DNA of 47,571 bases from an uncultured Bacteroidales bacterium (GCA_946183915.1 CAMHDJ010000018.1:1-47571); one strand, 5' to 3'. Shown: positions 22,586 to 32,614, counted from the first letter of the stretch. Program-made: numbers and translations. Notes: generated from the letters alone by a model not told the origin.

Positions 22586-24358
22586 ATGACACGGCACGAC
22601 GGACAGGGACTCCCGAAGCGGCTGGCGGCATGGTGCGCCGACCACCTCTTCGTGCCCCTCACCCTCCTGGCCACAACGGTATATCTGCTCACCCTCGACC
22701 GGTCGGCGTCGTGGTGGGACTGCGGCGAATTCATCGCCACGGGCTGGACCCTCGGGGTCGGCCACCCGCCGGGAGCGCCTGTCTACCAGCTGCTTTCGCA
22801 CCTCTTCATGCTGCTTTCCTTCGGCCATCCGCTGTGGGTGGCGCCGCTGAGCAATGCCTTCTCGGCCCTCTGTGGGGGCCTGACGGTGGGCTTGCTGGGC
22901 CTGACGCTGCGCGCCATGGGGTGCCGCCCCTTCGGGGCGGCGCTGGGGGCCTTGTGCTACCTCTTCTGCGACACGGCCTGGTTCTCGGCCGTCGAGAGCG
23001 AGGTCTACGCCCCGGCCATGCTCTGCTGCGCCCTCGAGGTGTGGCTGGCCCTGCGCTACCGCCGCGGCGGCGACGCCCGCCTGCTGCTGCTTCTGGCCCT
23101 GCTGGCGGGCCTCGGCGTGGGGGTGCACCAGATGACCCTGCTCGCCCTGCCGGCCACCCTGCTGGCCCTGCTGCCCGACGAGGGCGCCGACAGCCAGCCG
23201 GAGGCCAAGGGCATTCGGCCGCGTGCCGCCGCCCTGGGGCGCGGCCTGCGGACCCTCGGCGGCCGCCTGCGCCGCCTGTGGCTGCCCGTGTTGCTCCTCT
23301 TCCTGCTGGGCCTGACGCCCTACCTCATCGTACCCCTGCGGGCAGCGGCCCACCCCGCCATCAACGAGGGCGACCCCTCGACGGCCGAACGCTTCGAGCG
23401 CTACCTGCGGCGCGAGCAGTACGCCAAGGCGCCGCTCTACCCCCGCATGTGGCGCGAGCGCGACTCGGCCAACTGGCGCGAGTGGACCCTCGGCACCGAA
23501 GGGGTGCTGGCCGAGGCCGTCTACTACGGAGGCTATCAGCTGGGCTTCATGTACGGCCGCTTCCTGATGTACAACTTCATCGGCCGCGAGAACCAGAAGA
23601 GCCACCGCATCGTCGTCTTCGTGCTGCCGTTGCTGCTGGGAATCTGGGGCTTGTGGCAGCAGTGCCGGCGGCGGCGACGCGACTGGTGGATCGTCATGCT
23701 GCTCTTCCTCTTCGGCGGCGTGCTGCTCAACCTCTACCTGAACCACCCCTGCTACGAGCCGCGCCTGCGCGACTATGCCTACATCCTCTCCTTCTACGCC
23801 TTCGCCCTCTGGATCGGCGTGGGCGCCAGCGCTTTGCCGCGCCGCTGGTGGCGGTGGCTGGCCCTGCTGGCGCCGCTGGCCATGGCCGTCGGCAACTGGA
23901 GCGACCACGACCGGCACGACTGCCACTCGGTGCACGACATCGCGCAGAACCACCTGGAGAGTTGCGCGTCCGACGCCATCCTCATCGCCCTGGGCGACAA
24001 CGACACCTTCCCCCTCTGGTACCTGCAGCAGGTCGAAGAGCGCCGCACCGACGTCGAGGTGTACAACGTGGGTCTCACCGGATGGGCCGAGGTGCAACGC
24101 CTGATTGCCACCGCAGGGGAGCGCCCGGTCTACTTCACGCAGTACTTTGTCGACAAGTATGCCTTCCTCTATCCCGGCCGCTTGCGCTGCGAGGGCTTCT
24201 GCTGGCGCCTGCTCGCCGACGGCGACAGCGACCTGAGGCCGCGGGTGCCCGACGCCATCGAGTGGCACATCACGCGCCGCGAGTACCTGCCGGGCGTCAG
24301 CCAACGCTTCCTCGAGAGCTGGGAGCAGCACACCGGCCGCCCGGTGCCCCTCCGCTAG
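22586..24358 (+). CDS. DUF2723 glycosyltransferase-like membrane protein (short form)
   Basis: A 590-residue polytopic protein of the DUF2723 family, which resembles GT-C enzymes of the protein O-mannosyltransferase type and probably uses a lipid-linked sugar. The signature loop WWDCGEFIATG, HPPGAPVYQ and the later GDNDTFPLWYLQQVE motif are present. Family members I recall are about 1000 residues with a large C-terminal domain; this one ends soon after the DNDTFP segment region (PVYFTQYFVDKY), so it is a compact version. No T-tract terminator follows; the spacer is repeat-rich. Confidence 0.85.
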   Translation: MTRHDGQGLPKRLAAWCADHLFVPLTLLATTVYLLTLDRSASWWDCGEFIATGWTLGVGHPPGAPVYQLLSHLFMLLSFGHPLWVAPLSNAFSALCGGLTVGLLGLTLRAMGCRPFGAALGALCYLFCDTAWFSAVESEVYAPAMLCCALEVWLALRYRRGGDARLLLLLALLAGLGVGVHQMTLLALPATLLALLPDEGADSQPEAKGIRPRAAALGRGLRTLGGRLRRLWLPVLLLFLLGLTPYLIVPLRAAAHPAINEGDPSTAERFERYLRREQYAKAPLYPRMWRERDSANWREWTLGTEGVLAEAVYYGGYQLGFMYGRFLMYNFIGRENQKSHRIVVFVLPLLLGIWGLWQQCRRRRRDWWIVMLLFLFGGVLLNLYLNHPCYEPRLRDYAYILSFYAFALWIGVGASALPRRWWRWLALLAPLAMAVGNWSDHDRHDCHSVHDIAQNHLESCASDAILIALGDNDTFPLWYLQQVEERRTDVEVYNVGLTGWAEVQRLIATAGERPVYFTQYFVDKYAFLYPGRLRCEGFCWRLLADGDSDLRPRVPDAIEWHITRREYLPGVSQRFLESWEQHTGRPVPLR

Positions 24359-24411
24359 GCTCCGCCCCTCCCCTGTCCGCTCGATGTCCCATCGCTGTCC
24401 GCTGTCCGCAC

Positions 24412-24464
24412 AAAGTCCGCCTTTTGTCCGCTCGCGGGCGGACCATCCGCGGACCATCCGCGGA
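24412..24464 (-). repeat. GTCCGC inverted-repeat family (site 3)
   Basis: The reverse complement of this block matches 17365-17417 with one mismatch in 53 bases. It is followed by further GCGGAC words and by an 11-bp tandem array. It lies about 190 bases upstream of the cysS -7 element, in the 24359-24680 spacer, which has no gene. Confidence 0.9.
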
Positions 24465-24514
24465 GTTGATGCGGACATGGTGCGGAGGTGTGAGGGGGAC
24501 ATGAGGGGAATGTC

Positions 24515-24558
24515 AGAGGAACGTTAGAGGAATGTTAGAGGAATGTTAGAGGGCGGTT
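24515..24558 (+). repeat. 11-bp tandem array (four units)
   Basis: Four adjacent units: AGAGGAACGTT, AGAGGAATGTT twice, then AGAGGGCGGTT. It sits between the inverted GTCCGC block and the cysS promoter. Confidence 0.85.
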
Positions 24559-24651
24559 AGTGGGGGTACCGCGAGGGCCTCGGGGGGCTCCGGCGGAGGG
24601 CGGAGGGGGCACGGGGGCAAACTTTCCGCCCATCATATCAGATATTTTTTG

Positions 24652-24660
24652 TATCTTTGC
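24652..24660 (+). promoter_or_regulatory. cysS promoter, -7 element
   Basis: TATCTTTGC matches the consensus exactly and lies 20 bases before the cysS ATG at 24681, in the only AT-rich patch of the spacer. Confidence 0.85.
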
Positions 24661-24680
24661 AAAATAATACAATATATATT

Positions 24681-26147
24681 ATGGAGCAACAACTACTGAT
24701 ATACAATACTTTGAGCCGTCAGAAGGAGCTTTTCCGCCCGCTGACGGAAGGTCGCGTGGGCATGTACGTCTGCGGACCGACGGTGTACGGCGACGGACAC
24801 CTGGGCCATGCGCGGCCGGCCATCACGTTCGACGTGGTCTACCGCTACCTGCAGCACCTGGGCTACAAGGTGCGCTACGTGCGCAACATCACCGATGTGG
24901 GCCACCTGGAGCACGACGCCGACGAGGGCGAGGACAAGATCGCCAAGAAGGCGCGGCTGGAGCAGCTGGAGCCGATGGAGGTGGCGCAGTACTACACCAA
25001 CCGCTACCATGCCGCCATGGAGCGCCTGAACGTGCTGCCGCCGAGCATCGAGCCCCACGCCTCGGGCCACATCATGGAGCAGATCGCCCTGGTGCAGCAG
25101 ATACTGGATGCCGGATACGCATACGTGAGCAACGGATCGGTATACTTCGACGTGCGCAAGTACCAGGAGGACACGCACAAGTACGGGCAGCTGAGCGGCC
25201 GCGTGATCGACGAGATGCTGGCCACCACGCGCGAGCTGGACGGCCAGGACGAGAAGCGCTTCAGCGGCGACTTCGCCCTGTGGAAGAAGGCCTCGCCGGA
25301 GCACATCATGCGGTGGCCCTCGCCCTGGAGCGACGGCTTTCCGGGGTGGCACGCCGAGTGCACGGCCATGGGTGCCAAGTACCTGGGGTCGCCCTTCGAC
25401 ATCCACGGCGGCGGCATGGACCTCGTCTTCCCGCACCACGAGAGCGAGATAGCGCAGTGTGTGGCCTCGACCGGCCACGCCCCCTGCCGCTACTGGATGC
25501 ACAACAACATGATCACCATCAACGGCCAGAAGATGGGCAAGAGCCTGGGCAACTTCATCACGCTCGACGAGTTCTTCACCGGCAACCACAAGCTGCTCAC
25601 GCAGGCTTACTCGCCCATGACCATCCGCTTCTTCATCCTGCAGGCCCACTACCGCTCGACCGTCGACTTCAGCAACGAAGCCCTCCAGGCCGCCGAGAAG
25701 GGGTTTGCCAAACTGCAGGAAGCCCACAAGACCCTGGGGCGCATAGCTCCGGCCAAGGAGAGCACCGCCGACGTGAGCAAGTACCGCCAGCTGTGCTACG
25801 ACGCCATGAACGACGACTTCGCCACGCCCACCGTGATCAGCCACCTCTTCGAGGCCGCCAAGACTATCAACAGCGCCGCCGACGGCCACATCAAGCTCTG
25901 CCAGGCCGACATCGACGAGCTGCGTTGGGTCTTCGACACCTTCCTCTTCGGCATCCTCGGTATGCGCGACGAGTCCAGCAACGACAACACCGCCCTCATC
26001 GACAGCCTGATGCACATCATCCTCGACATCCGCGCCACCGCCAAGGCCAACAAGGACTGGACCACCAGCGACAAGATACGCGACGCGCTGAAGGAGGCCG
26101 GCGTCACCGTCAAGGACGGAAAGGACGGCGCCACGTGGCAGATATGA
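24681..26147 (+). CDS. cysS: Cysteine-tRNA ligase
   Basis: Charges tRNA-Cys. The 488-residue class I enzyme has the zinc ligand Cys31 and HIGH-equivalent GDGHLGHA (37-44), the second zinc-site region [10 protein letters not shown] and [10 protein letters not shown], and the KMSKS-equivalent QKMGKSLGN. Length is slightly above the usual 460-470. The start at 24681 follows the promoter; an earlier in-frame codon at 24657 falls within the -7 box. The spacer to the next gene is a 7-bp-like repeat built from ATGAGTT/TTTAGAGTT. Confidence 0.97.
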   Translation: MEQQLLIYNTLSRQKELFRPLTEGRVGMYVCGPTVYGDGHLGHARPAITFDVVYRYLQHLGYKVRYVRNITDVGHLEHDADEGEDKIAKKARLEQLEPMEVAQYYTNRYHAAMERLNVLPPSIEPHASGHIMEQIALVQQILDAGYAYVSNGSVYFDVRKYQEDTHKYGQLSGRVIDEMLATTRELDGQDEKRFSGDFALWKKASPEHIMRWPSPWSDGFPGWHAECTAMGAKYLGSPFDIHGGGMDLVFPHHESEIAQCVASTGHAPCRYWMHNNMITINGQKMGKSLGNFITLDEFFTGNHKLLTQAYSPMTIRFFILQAHYRSTVDFSNEALQAAEKGFAKLQEAHKTLGRIAPAKESTADVSKYRQLCYDAMNDDFATPTVISHLFEAAKTINSAADGHIKLCQADIDELRWVFDTFLFGILGMRDESSNDNTALIDSLMHIILDIRATAKANKDWTTSDKIRDALKEAGVTVKDGKDGATWQI

Positions 26148-26178
26148 GTTATGAGTTAAAAGCTAAGAGTTTAGAGTT

Positions 26179-26865
26179 ATGAAAAAAGGAGACTGGATAT
26201 TGATTGCCTGTGTCGCCGTGGTGGCGGCGCTCTTTGCCATCCCGCAGACCCACTGCGCCGAGGGCTTCAGCTGGGCCACGGCCCACCACCCCTACATCAT
26301 GGCCTTCTTCAAGTTCGCCATCCTCGCCACCCTGGGCGAGATGCTGGCGCTGCGCATCCGCGAGGGCGTGTACAACAAGAAGGGCTTCGGCGTGCTGCCG
26401 CGCATGATGGTGTGGGGCTTCCTGGGCATGTGCATCGCCATGGCGATGGTGATCTTCAAGACCGGCGTGCCGGCCTTCCTCGGCTCGCTGGGCTGGAAGA
26501 GTGCCGCCGCGGTGTTCGCCGCCGCTGAGCTCACGTGGGGCAAGCTGGGGGTGGCCTTCGCCGTCAGCGTGCTGATGAACTCCATCTTCGCCCCGGTGAT
26601 GATGACCTTCCACAAGTGCACCGACATCCACATCACCGACAACGGCGGCACCGTGCGCGGCCTGCTGCGGCCGATGAAGATGCGCGAGATCTTCGCCCAC
26701 AAGGTGAACTGGGACATGCAGTGGAACTTCGTCATTAAGAAGACGATCCCCCTCTTCTGGTTCCCGGCCCACACGATTACCTTCATCCTGCCCGGACAGT
26801 TCCAGGTGCTCTTCGCCGCCCTGCTGGGCGTGGCGCTGGGCCTCATCCTTGCCATCAAGAAATGA
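26179..26865 (+). CDS. Integral membrane protein, Mpv17/PMP22-like
   Basis: A 228-residue protein with about five membrane helices. The C-terminal part, WNFVIKKTIPLFWFPAHTI and then FAALLGVALGLILA, resembles the Q/W-N-F-x-x-x-P-x-x-x-W pattern of Mpv17/PMP22 proteins, and I recall Bacteroidales proteins annotated that way. The function is unknown. The stop overlaps the next ATG (ATGA), so it is coupled to the outer-membrane protein gene. Confidence 0.65.
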   Translation: MKKGDWILIACVAVVAALFAIPQTHCAEGFSWATAHHPYIMAFFKFAILATLGEMLALRIREGVYNKKGFGVLPRMMVWGFLGMCIAMAMVIFKTGVPAFLGSLGWKSAAAVFAAAELTWGKLGVAFAVSVLMNSIFAPVMMTFHKCTDIHITDNGGTVRGLLRPMKMREIFAHKVNWDMQWNFVIKKTIPLFWFPAHTITFILPGQFQVLFAALLGVALGLILAIKK

Positions 26866-28076
26866 AGAAGCTTCTTATAGGTTTAGTGGGTTTAATGGGT
26901 TTAATGGGCTCTGTGTGGGCGCAGAGTCCATTCAGCTTGGAGTGGCACGGCTTCGTCAACCCGCACTACTACGCCGACAGCCGCGCGGTGGTGGGTGGTC
27001 GCGAGGACATGATGCTCTTCTTCCCAAAGCCCATAGTGCTCGACAGCCTGGGGCGCGACATCAACGACGGCTGGCAGGCCGACATGCTGGCCATCACCGC
27101 CCGCCTGGGTCTGCGCGTCAAAGGGCCCGACATGCTGGGCGCGCGGACCAGCGCCTACGTCGAGGGCGACTTCACCGGCGCCACCAACGCCACCATCAAC
27201 AACCTGCGCCTGCGGCACGCCTACATCCAGATGGACTGGCTTAAGCGTTATGGTGTCGAGGTGCCGCCCTCGCTGCACCACACCCTCATCGTGGGCCAGT
27301 ACTGGTACCCGATGGTCATCCACGAGATCATGCCCATGACCAACCCGCTGAACATGGGCGCCCCCTTCCACTGCTATGCCCGCCAGCCGCAGGTGCGCTA
27401 CGAGTGGATCTCCCATGGCTTCAATGTGGTGGCCGCCGCCTGCTGGCAGCTCGACAATATGAGTCAGGGGCTGCTCAATGACATTCCGACTAGCAGCACC
27501 CTCTTCGCCCGCCACAGCCTGGTGCCCGAGCTCAACCTCCAGCTGCGCTACCTCACCAAGCACTTCTTCTTCGGCGCCGCCGCCAACCTGAAGACCATCC
27601 AACCGCAGGTGACTACGGCTGCAACGGTGTTGCAGCATACCGACAGTTACAGCTCGTTCAGCTGGAGTCTCTTCGGCCGCTACAATGGCCCCGGCTTCAC
27701 CGTCAAAGCACAGGCCCTGCTCAACAACAGCCTCTACGAGGGCTGCTCGCTGGGCGGCTACCTGATGCTGGCCGACAGCTCGTTCCAGGACTGGCACTTC
27801 AACACCGTGTGGCTCGATGTCGAAAAGAACACCGGTCACTGGCGTCCCGGCCTCTTCCTCGGCTACGCCAGGAACCTCGACTACGGCAATGCGGACTTCG
27901 TCCACTGCTTCGGCCGCGGCCACGACCTGGAATACCTCTGGCGCGTGCAGCCCCGCCTCACCTACAAGACGCTTACCGGTCTCGACTTCACGGCCGAAGC
28001 GGAATACACCTACGCAGGCTATGACAAGCCCGTGGGCAACCTGCGCCTCTCGCTCAGCATGGTCTACTCATTCTGA
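26862..28076 (+). CDS. Outer-membrane beta-barrel (porin-like) protein
   Basis: A 404-residue exported protein. The signal peptide has a repetitive core (GLVGLMGLMG) encoded by 9-bp tandem repeats, ending VWA-Q. The mature chain shows amphipathic strands with aromatic girdles and ends in LSLSMVYSF with a terminal Phe, the classical outer-membrane insertion signal. No substrate can be named. Coupling with the membrane protein before it and closeness to the C69 peptidase after it (24 bases) suggest one transcript. Confidence 0.75.
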   Translation: MKKLLIGLVGLMGLMGSVWAQSPFSLEWHGFVNPHYYADSRAVVGGREDMMLFFPKPIVLDSLGRDINDGWQADMLAITARLGLRVKGPDMLGARTSAYVEGDFTGATNATINNLRLRHAYIQMDWLKRYGVEVPPSLHHTLIVGQYWYPMVIHEIMPMTNPLNMGAPFHCYARQPQVRYEWISHGFNVVAAACWQLDNMSQGLLNDIPTSSTLFARHSLVPELNLQLRYLTKHFFFGAAANLKTIQPQVTTAATVLQHTDSYSSFSWSLFGRYNGPGFTVKAQALLNNSLYEGCSLGGYLMLADSSFQDWHFNTVWLDVEKNTGHWRPGLFLGYARNLDYGNADFVHCFGRGHDLEYLWRVQPRLTYKTLTGLDFTAEAEYTYAGYDKPVGNLRLSLSMVYSF

Positions 28077-28100
28077 AAAGTAACATAAAAACATAAAGTT

Positions 28101-29864
28101 ATGCGTAAAATCAACCGTATCATCGCAGCAGGCCTCTTCGGCGCCGCCATGCTCGTCAGCTCGGCCGCCGATGCCTGCACCAATTTCCTCTTCACCAAGG
28201 GTGCCACCAAGGACGGCAGCACCATGATCACCTACGCCGCCGACAGCCACACGCTCTACGGCGAGCTCTACTATCGTCGGGCGGCCAGCTACCCCGCCGG
28301 CACCATGTTCCAGGTGGTCGATTGGGACACCGGCACCAAGCTTATCCAGATTCCGCAGGTGGCCCACACCTACAGCGTGGTGGGCAACATGAACGAGCAC
28401 CAGCTGGCCATCGGCGAGACCACCTACGGCGGCCGCGAGGAGCTGGCCAAGGAGATTGAGGGCGGCATCGACTACGGCTCGCTCATCTACCTCACCCTGC
28501 AGCGCGCCCGCAACGCCCGCGAGGCCATCCAGGTCCTCGCCGGCTTCATGAAAGACTACCCCTACCACAGCGAGGGCGAGAGCTTCAGCATCTGCGACCC
28601 CAACGAGGTGTGGATCCTCGAGCTCATCGGCAAGCGCCCCGGCACCGTGAAGCCCGAGCTGGCCAAGAAGCTCAAATACAAGTACACCGACGGTGCCGTG
28701 TGGGTGGCCCGCCGCATCCCCGACGGCTACGTCAGCGGCCATGCCAACCAGGCCCGCATCACCCAGTTCCCGCAGGAGCCCAAGAAGTTCCAGAAGGCCA
28801 AAGGCAAAGGCCTCCACCAGGCCATCAGCAGCCTCCACATGGACTACCTCTATGAGCCCGAAGTGGAGTGCGTCTACAGCTCGGAGGTCATCACCTATGC
28901 CCGCGCCTGCGGCTGGTACGACGGCACCGATGCCGACTTCTCCTTCTGCGACACCTATGCCCCGCTGACCTTCAGCGGCCTGCGCGGCTGTGACGCTCGC
29001 GTCTACGCCATGTTCAACCGCGTGGCCAGCGGCATGCAGCGCTACGAGAAGTACGCCATGGGCGACGCCACCGCCGAGCGCCTGCCCCTCTGGATCAAGC
29101 CCGACCACAAGGTCGACGTGCGCGAGGTGATGAACCTCATGCGCGACCACTACGAAGGCACCACCATGGACATGAGCAAGGACCTCGGCGCAGGCCCCTT
29201 CAACTGCCCCTACCGCTGGCGCCCGATGGGCTTCGAGGTCGACGGCCACAGCTATGTGCATGAGCGCGCCACCTCGACCCAGCAGACCGGCTTCAGCTTC
29301 GTGGCCCAGTGCCGCTCGTGGCTGCCCGCCAAGGTGGGCGGTATCCTCTGGTTCGGCGTCGACGACACCTACAGCACCGTCTACACCCCCATGTACTGCG
29401 GCATCACCGAGATCCCCCTCTGCTTCCGCCAGGGCAACGGCGACATGCTGACCTACAGCGAGACCTCGGCCTTCTGGCTCTTCAACCGCGTCAGCAACTT
29501 CGTCTACAGCCGCTACAGCGACATGATCAAGGACCTTCAGAAGGTGCAGACCGACCTTGAGGAGGGCTACATCGCCGACGTGCAGAAGTTCGACCAGCGT
29601 GCCAAAGGCAGCGAAGGCGAGGCCCTCGAGCGCCAGCTCAACGACTTCAGCGGCCGCGCCGCCGAGCGCATGATGAAGGAGTGGAACAACCTGGACCGCT
29701 ACCTGCTGGTCAAATACATGGACGGCAATATCAAGAAGGAGCGCGACGGCCGCTTCGAGCGCACCGCGACCGGCCAGGCCGCCTTCCCCGAGCAGCCCAA
29801 GTATCGCGACGAGTGGTACCGCATGATTGTGAAGGACCACGGCGAGGTGATCCGCGAGAAATAA
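28101..29864 (+). CDS. Peptidase family C69 dipeptidase
   Basis: A 587-residue Ntn-hydrolase with signal peptide and the nucleophile Cys26 directly after cleavage (SAADA-CTNFLFTKGAT). Marks shared with the gene at 15552-17246 include ITYAADSH, NEHQLAIGETTYGG, GIDYGSLIYLTLQRARN, VARRIPDGYVSGHANQAR, GVDDTYSTVY and the ending KDHGEVIREK. It differs by an insert near residues 170-195 (RPGTVKPELAKKLKYKYTDG). Likely role: extracytoplasmic cleavage of dipeptides for amino-acid use. Confidence 0.93.
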   Translation: MRKINRIIAAGLFGAAMLVSSAADACTNFLFTKGATKDGSTMITYAADSHTLYGELYYRRAASYPAGTMFQVVDWDTGTKLIQIPQVAHTYSVVGNMNEHQLAIGETTYGGREELAKEIEGGIDYGSLIYLTLQRARNAREAIQVLAGFMKDYPYHSEGESFSICDPNEVWILELIGKRPGTVKPELAKKLKYKYTDGAVWVARRIPDGYVSGHANQARITQFPQEPKKFQKAKGKGLHQAISSLHMDYLYEPEVECVYSSEVITYARACGWYDGTDADFSFCDTYAPLTFSGLRGCDARVYAMFNRVASGMQRYEKYAMGDATAERLPLWIKPDHKVDVREVMNLMRDHYEGTTMDMSKDLGAGPFNCPYRWRPMGFEVDGHSYVHERATSTQQTGFSFVAQCRSWLPAKVGGILWFGVDDTYSTVYTPMYCGITEIPLCFRQGNGDMLTYSETSAFWLFNRVSNFVYSRYSDMIKDLQKVQTDLEEGYIADVQKFDQRAKGSEGEALERQLNDFSGRAAERMMKEWNNLDRYLLVKYMDGNIKKERDGRFERTATGQAAFPEQPKYRDEWYRMIVKDHGEVIREK

Positions 29865-29887
29865 CATTCTCCAAGACCTGATACCAC

Positions 29888-29930
29888 AAGAGGCCGTGAA
29901 TGCGATGGCATTCACGGCCTCTTCTTTTCG
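29888..29930 (+). terminator. Bidirectional intrinsic terminator
   Basis: A perfect 16-bp stem, AAGAGGCCGTGAATGC (29888-29903) with 29908-29923 and loop GATG, followed by CTTTTC. It separates the convergent C69 and clpP genes. Confidence 0.9.
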
Positions 29931-29964
29931 CCTCGGGCTGCCCGAGGCACCACACGACGGCGGG

Positions 29965-30627
29965 TTACTTCTTGGTCAGTACCTCGTCGATCATGCCGTA
30001 CTGCAGGGCCTCCTCGGCGGTGAACCAGTGGTCGCGGTCGGAGTCTTTCTCCACCTGCTCGAAGGGCTGTCCGCTGTGCTTGGCGATGATCTCGTAGAGC
30101 TCCTTCTTGAGCTTGAGGATCTCGCGGACGGTAATCTCCATGTCGGTGGCCTGACCGTCGGCACCACCCATGGGCTGGTGGATCATCACACGGGCGTGCG
30201 GCAGGGCACAGCGGCGACCTTTCTCGCCGGCGCAGAGGAGCACGCTGGCCATCGAGGCGGCCAGACCGGTGCAGATGGTCGAGACCTTGGGCTGGATGTA
30301 CTGCATGGTGTCGTAGATGCCGAGGCCGGCATAGACCGAGCCTCCCGGCGAGTTGAGGTAGATCTGGATGTCTTTGGTGGGGTCCACGCTCTCGAGGAAG
30401 AGGAGTTGGGCCTGGATGACGTTGGCCGTGTAGTCGTCGATGGCGGTGCCAAGGAAGATGATGCGGTCCATCATCAGGCGGCTGAAGACATCCATCTGAG
30501 CCACGTTGAGCTGGCGTTCCTCGACGATGTAGGGTGTAAGCGAATTATTGATGGCCGAGGTGTACTTGGCCATGGTGGTGCTGCTGATGCCACGGTGACG
30601 GGTGGCGTATTTCTCAAACTCTGTCAT
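29965..30627 (-). CDS. clpP: ATP-dependent Clp protease proteolytic subunit
   Basis: The serine peptidase barrel of the Clp protease. The 220-residue product has the catalytic triad region: Ser125 in GLAASMAS, His150 in MIHQPMGG and an Asp in SDRDHWF (about 199), plus YLNSPGGSVYAG. The usual Bacteroidales neighbours tig and clpX are absent; instead it follows trmD with 19 bases between them. The spacer is an AT-rich TTTCT repeat with no clear -7 box, so it is probably cotranscribed with trmD. Confidence 0.96.
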   Translation of the reverse strand: MTEFEKYATRHRGISSTTMAKYTSAINNSLTPYIVEERQLNVAQMDVFSRLMMDRIIFLGTAIDDYTANVIQAQLLFLESVDPTKDIQIYLNSPGGSVYAGLGIYDTMQYIQPKVSTICTGLAASMASVLLCAGEKGRRCALPHARVMIHQPMGGADGQATDMEITVREILKLKKELYEIIAKHSGQPFEQVEKDSDRDHWFTAEEALQYGMIDEVLTKK

Positions 30628-30646
30628 AATATCTTTGATTTCTATT

Positions 30647-31333
30647 TTATGATTTCTGATTTCTGAATAATTCCGGCCGTCTCTCTTTAGTGCGCTGGAT
30701 GGCCTGTTCCAGACGCCACTGCTCGATCTTCTGGTGGTTGCCGCTGAGGAGGACCTCCGGCACCTTCCAACCGCGGAACTCGGGCGGGCGGGTGTACTCC
30801 GGAGGCGCCACGAGACCGTCCTGGAACGAGTCGCCGAGGGCCGACTGCTCGTCGCCTATCACGCCGGGAATCAAACGGATGACGGCATCGCAGATGACCG
30901 CAGCGGCCAGCTCACCCCCAGTGAGCACATAGTCGCCGATGGAGATCTCGCGTGTGATGAAGTGCTCGCGCAGCCGCTCGTCGACCCCCTTGTAGTGCCC
31001 ACAGAGGACTATCAAGTTCTGTGCCAACGACAGCTGGTTGGCCATCGGCTGGCAGAACAGCTCGCCGTCGGGAGCAGTGTAGATGACGTCGTCGTAGTGG
31101 CGCTCGGCTTGCAGTCCCTCGATGCAGTTGGCCAGGGGCTCGATGGCCATCACCATGCCGGCGGCGCCGCCGTAGGGGTAGTCGTCGACCGAACCGTAGC
31201 GCGTCAGCGAGTAGTCGTGCAGGTCGTGGAAGTGAACCTCAGCGAGCCCCTTCTTCTGGGCACGCTTGACGATGCTCTCCTCGAAGAACATGGTCATCAT
31301 GTTCGGAAACAGCGTCAAAATGTCGATCCTCAT
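30647..31333 (-). CDS. trmD: tRNA (guanine-N1)-methyltransferase
   Basis: Methylates G37 of tRNAs that read CNN and related codons, using SAM, and so prevents frameshifting. The 228-residue SPOUT enzyme starts [13 protein letters not shown]. It shows the trefoil-knot SAM site in [15 protein letters not shown] and [15 protein letters not shown], and the later [14 protein letters not shown]. The start at 31333 gives the normal N-terminus; the frame is open further upstream only because it overlaps the preceding gene. It is 14 bases after the M23 peptidase gene and outside its common rpsP-rimM-rplS setting. Confidence 0.97.
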   Translation of the reverse strand: MRIDILTLFPNMMTMFFEESIVKRAQKKGLAEVHFHDLHDYSLTRYGSVDDYPYGGAAGMVMAIEPLANCIEGLQAERHYDDVIYTAPDGELFCQPMANQLSLAQNLIVLCGHYKGVDERLREHFITREISIGDYVLTGGELAAAVICDAVIRLIPGVIGDEQSALGDSFQDGLVAPPEYTRPPEFRGWKVPEVLLSGNHQKIEQWRLEQAIQRTKERRPELFRNQKS

Positions 31334-31347
31334 ACGCTTCCTTTCTT

Positions 31348-32580
31348 CTATTTCACCTTCAGTTTCTGGCCGACACGGAGGGTGCTGGTCTCCTTGATGC
31401 CGTTGAGTTGACAGAGGCGGCGGACGGTGGTGCCATGCCGCTTGGCGATCTTGCTTAGCGTGTCGCCGCTGCGCACGGTATAGGTGGTGGCACCGGTCGA
31501 ACCCGACGAGCTCGACGAGGCCGAGGCACTGCTCTTGCTGGCCGATCCGCTGACCTTCAGGCGGTCGCCGGGATGCAGGACCTTGGTCTCCTTGATGCCG
31601 TTGAGCTGACAGAGGCGACGGACGGTGGTGCCATTGCGGCGAGCGATCTTCTCGAGCGTATCGCCCTTGCGCACGCGGTACCATCCACTGCTGCCCGAGC
31701 CGGAGCCGCTGCGGCTGGCCGAATAGGCGCTGCCACGTTTGGCCACCTTGCGGAACGAGCGGGAGGTGATCTCCAGCCGGTCGCTGACCAAGTCGTGGGT
31801 CGAGCAGTCGAGCACATCCTCGGGGTTGAGGGCGTTACCCATGTAGCGCACCTCGAAATGGAGGTGGCTGCCGAACGAGCGTCCCGTGTTGCCACAGAGA
31901 CCGATCATATCGCCACTCTTCACCTGGTCGCCCACCGAGACGAGGCGTTTCGACATGTGGGCGTAGTAGGTCTCCAAGCCGTTGGCGTGGTGCAGGATCA
32001 CCAGGTTGCCATAGCTGCGGTTGAGCTTTGAGATGCGCACCACCCCGTCGAAGGCGGCATAGATGGGTTCGCCGGTAGGCTGGGCCAGGTCGAGACCGTA
32101 GTGGAAGCGGCGGCGACGGGGACCGAAGTGGCTCGTCGGACGCGCCGTCCAGGGCGTGGGCCACGTGAACTTGTGCCCCGCCACATCGTTGCGCAATTCT
32201 ATGTAGATCGGGTCAGTGATCGTGCTGACATCGAACTTGGGCTGGTGGATCATAGCCGTGTCGAAGCCCTCAAACAATATCTCGTCCTCGCTCTCGGCGC
32301 CCTCGTCGTTGAGAGGGAAAGTCTCGGGCAGATCGGCATCCTCGTCGTCCTCCATGTCGGGCGACTCGCGGAAGAAGGGCACCTGGTACATCAGGTTCTC
32401 GTCCTCCTCCTCCTCGACGGGCTCCACAGCCACCCCTTTGTACTCATCCTCGTCGTAGATCACTTCGAGGTTTCCCACCTTGACATCCTGCTTCTTCGGC
32501 TGCACCGGCGTCTGTGCCGATGCCCAAAGCGGCAAGGCCAACAATCCAAAACACAATACGATACGGTTTATATATTTCAT
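31348..32580 (-). CDS. M23 metallopeptidase with two C-terminal LysM domains
   Basis: A 410-residue exported peptidoglycan endopeptidase or an activator of one. Order: signal peptide (1-22, ASAQ), an acidic low-complexity linker (about 41-105), the M23 domain with His160-x3-Asp164 (FHYGLDL) and the H-x-H pair His239/His241 (SHLHFE), a Ser/Gly-rich linker, LysM 1 (300-343), a Ser-rich linker and LysM 2 (367-410). All zinc ligands are present, so it is likely catalytic. The LysM repeats are nearly identical in sequence. It heads a run with trmD and clpP from its own promoter. Confidence 0.92.
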   Translation of the reverse strand: MKYINRIVLCFGLLALPLWASAQTPVQPKKQDVKVGNLEVIYDEDEYKGVAVEPVEEEEDENLMYQVPFFRESPDMEDDEDADLPETFPLNDEGAESEDEILFEGFDTAMIHQPKFDVSTITDPIYIELRNDVAGHKFTWPTPWTARPTSHFGPRRRRFHYGLDLAQPTGEPIYAAFDGVVRISKLNRSYGNLVILHHANGLETYYAHMSKRLVSVGDQVKSGDMIGLCGNTGRSFGSHLHFEVRYMGNALNPEDVLDCSTHDLVSDRLEITSRSFRKVAKRGSAYSASRSGSGSGSSGWYRVRKGDTLEKIARRNGTTVRRLCQLNGIKETKVLHPGDRLKVSGSASKSSASASSSSSGSTGATTYTVRSGDTLSKIAKRHGTTVRRLCQLNGIKETSTLRVGQKLKVK

Positions 32581-32614
32581 GTAAGCGTTCAGTTTGTTAT
32601 ACACAAAAAGCGCT

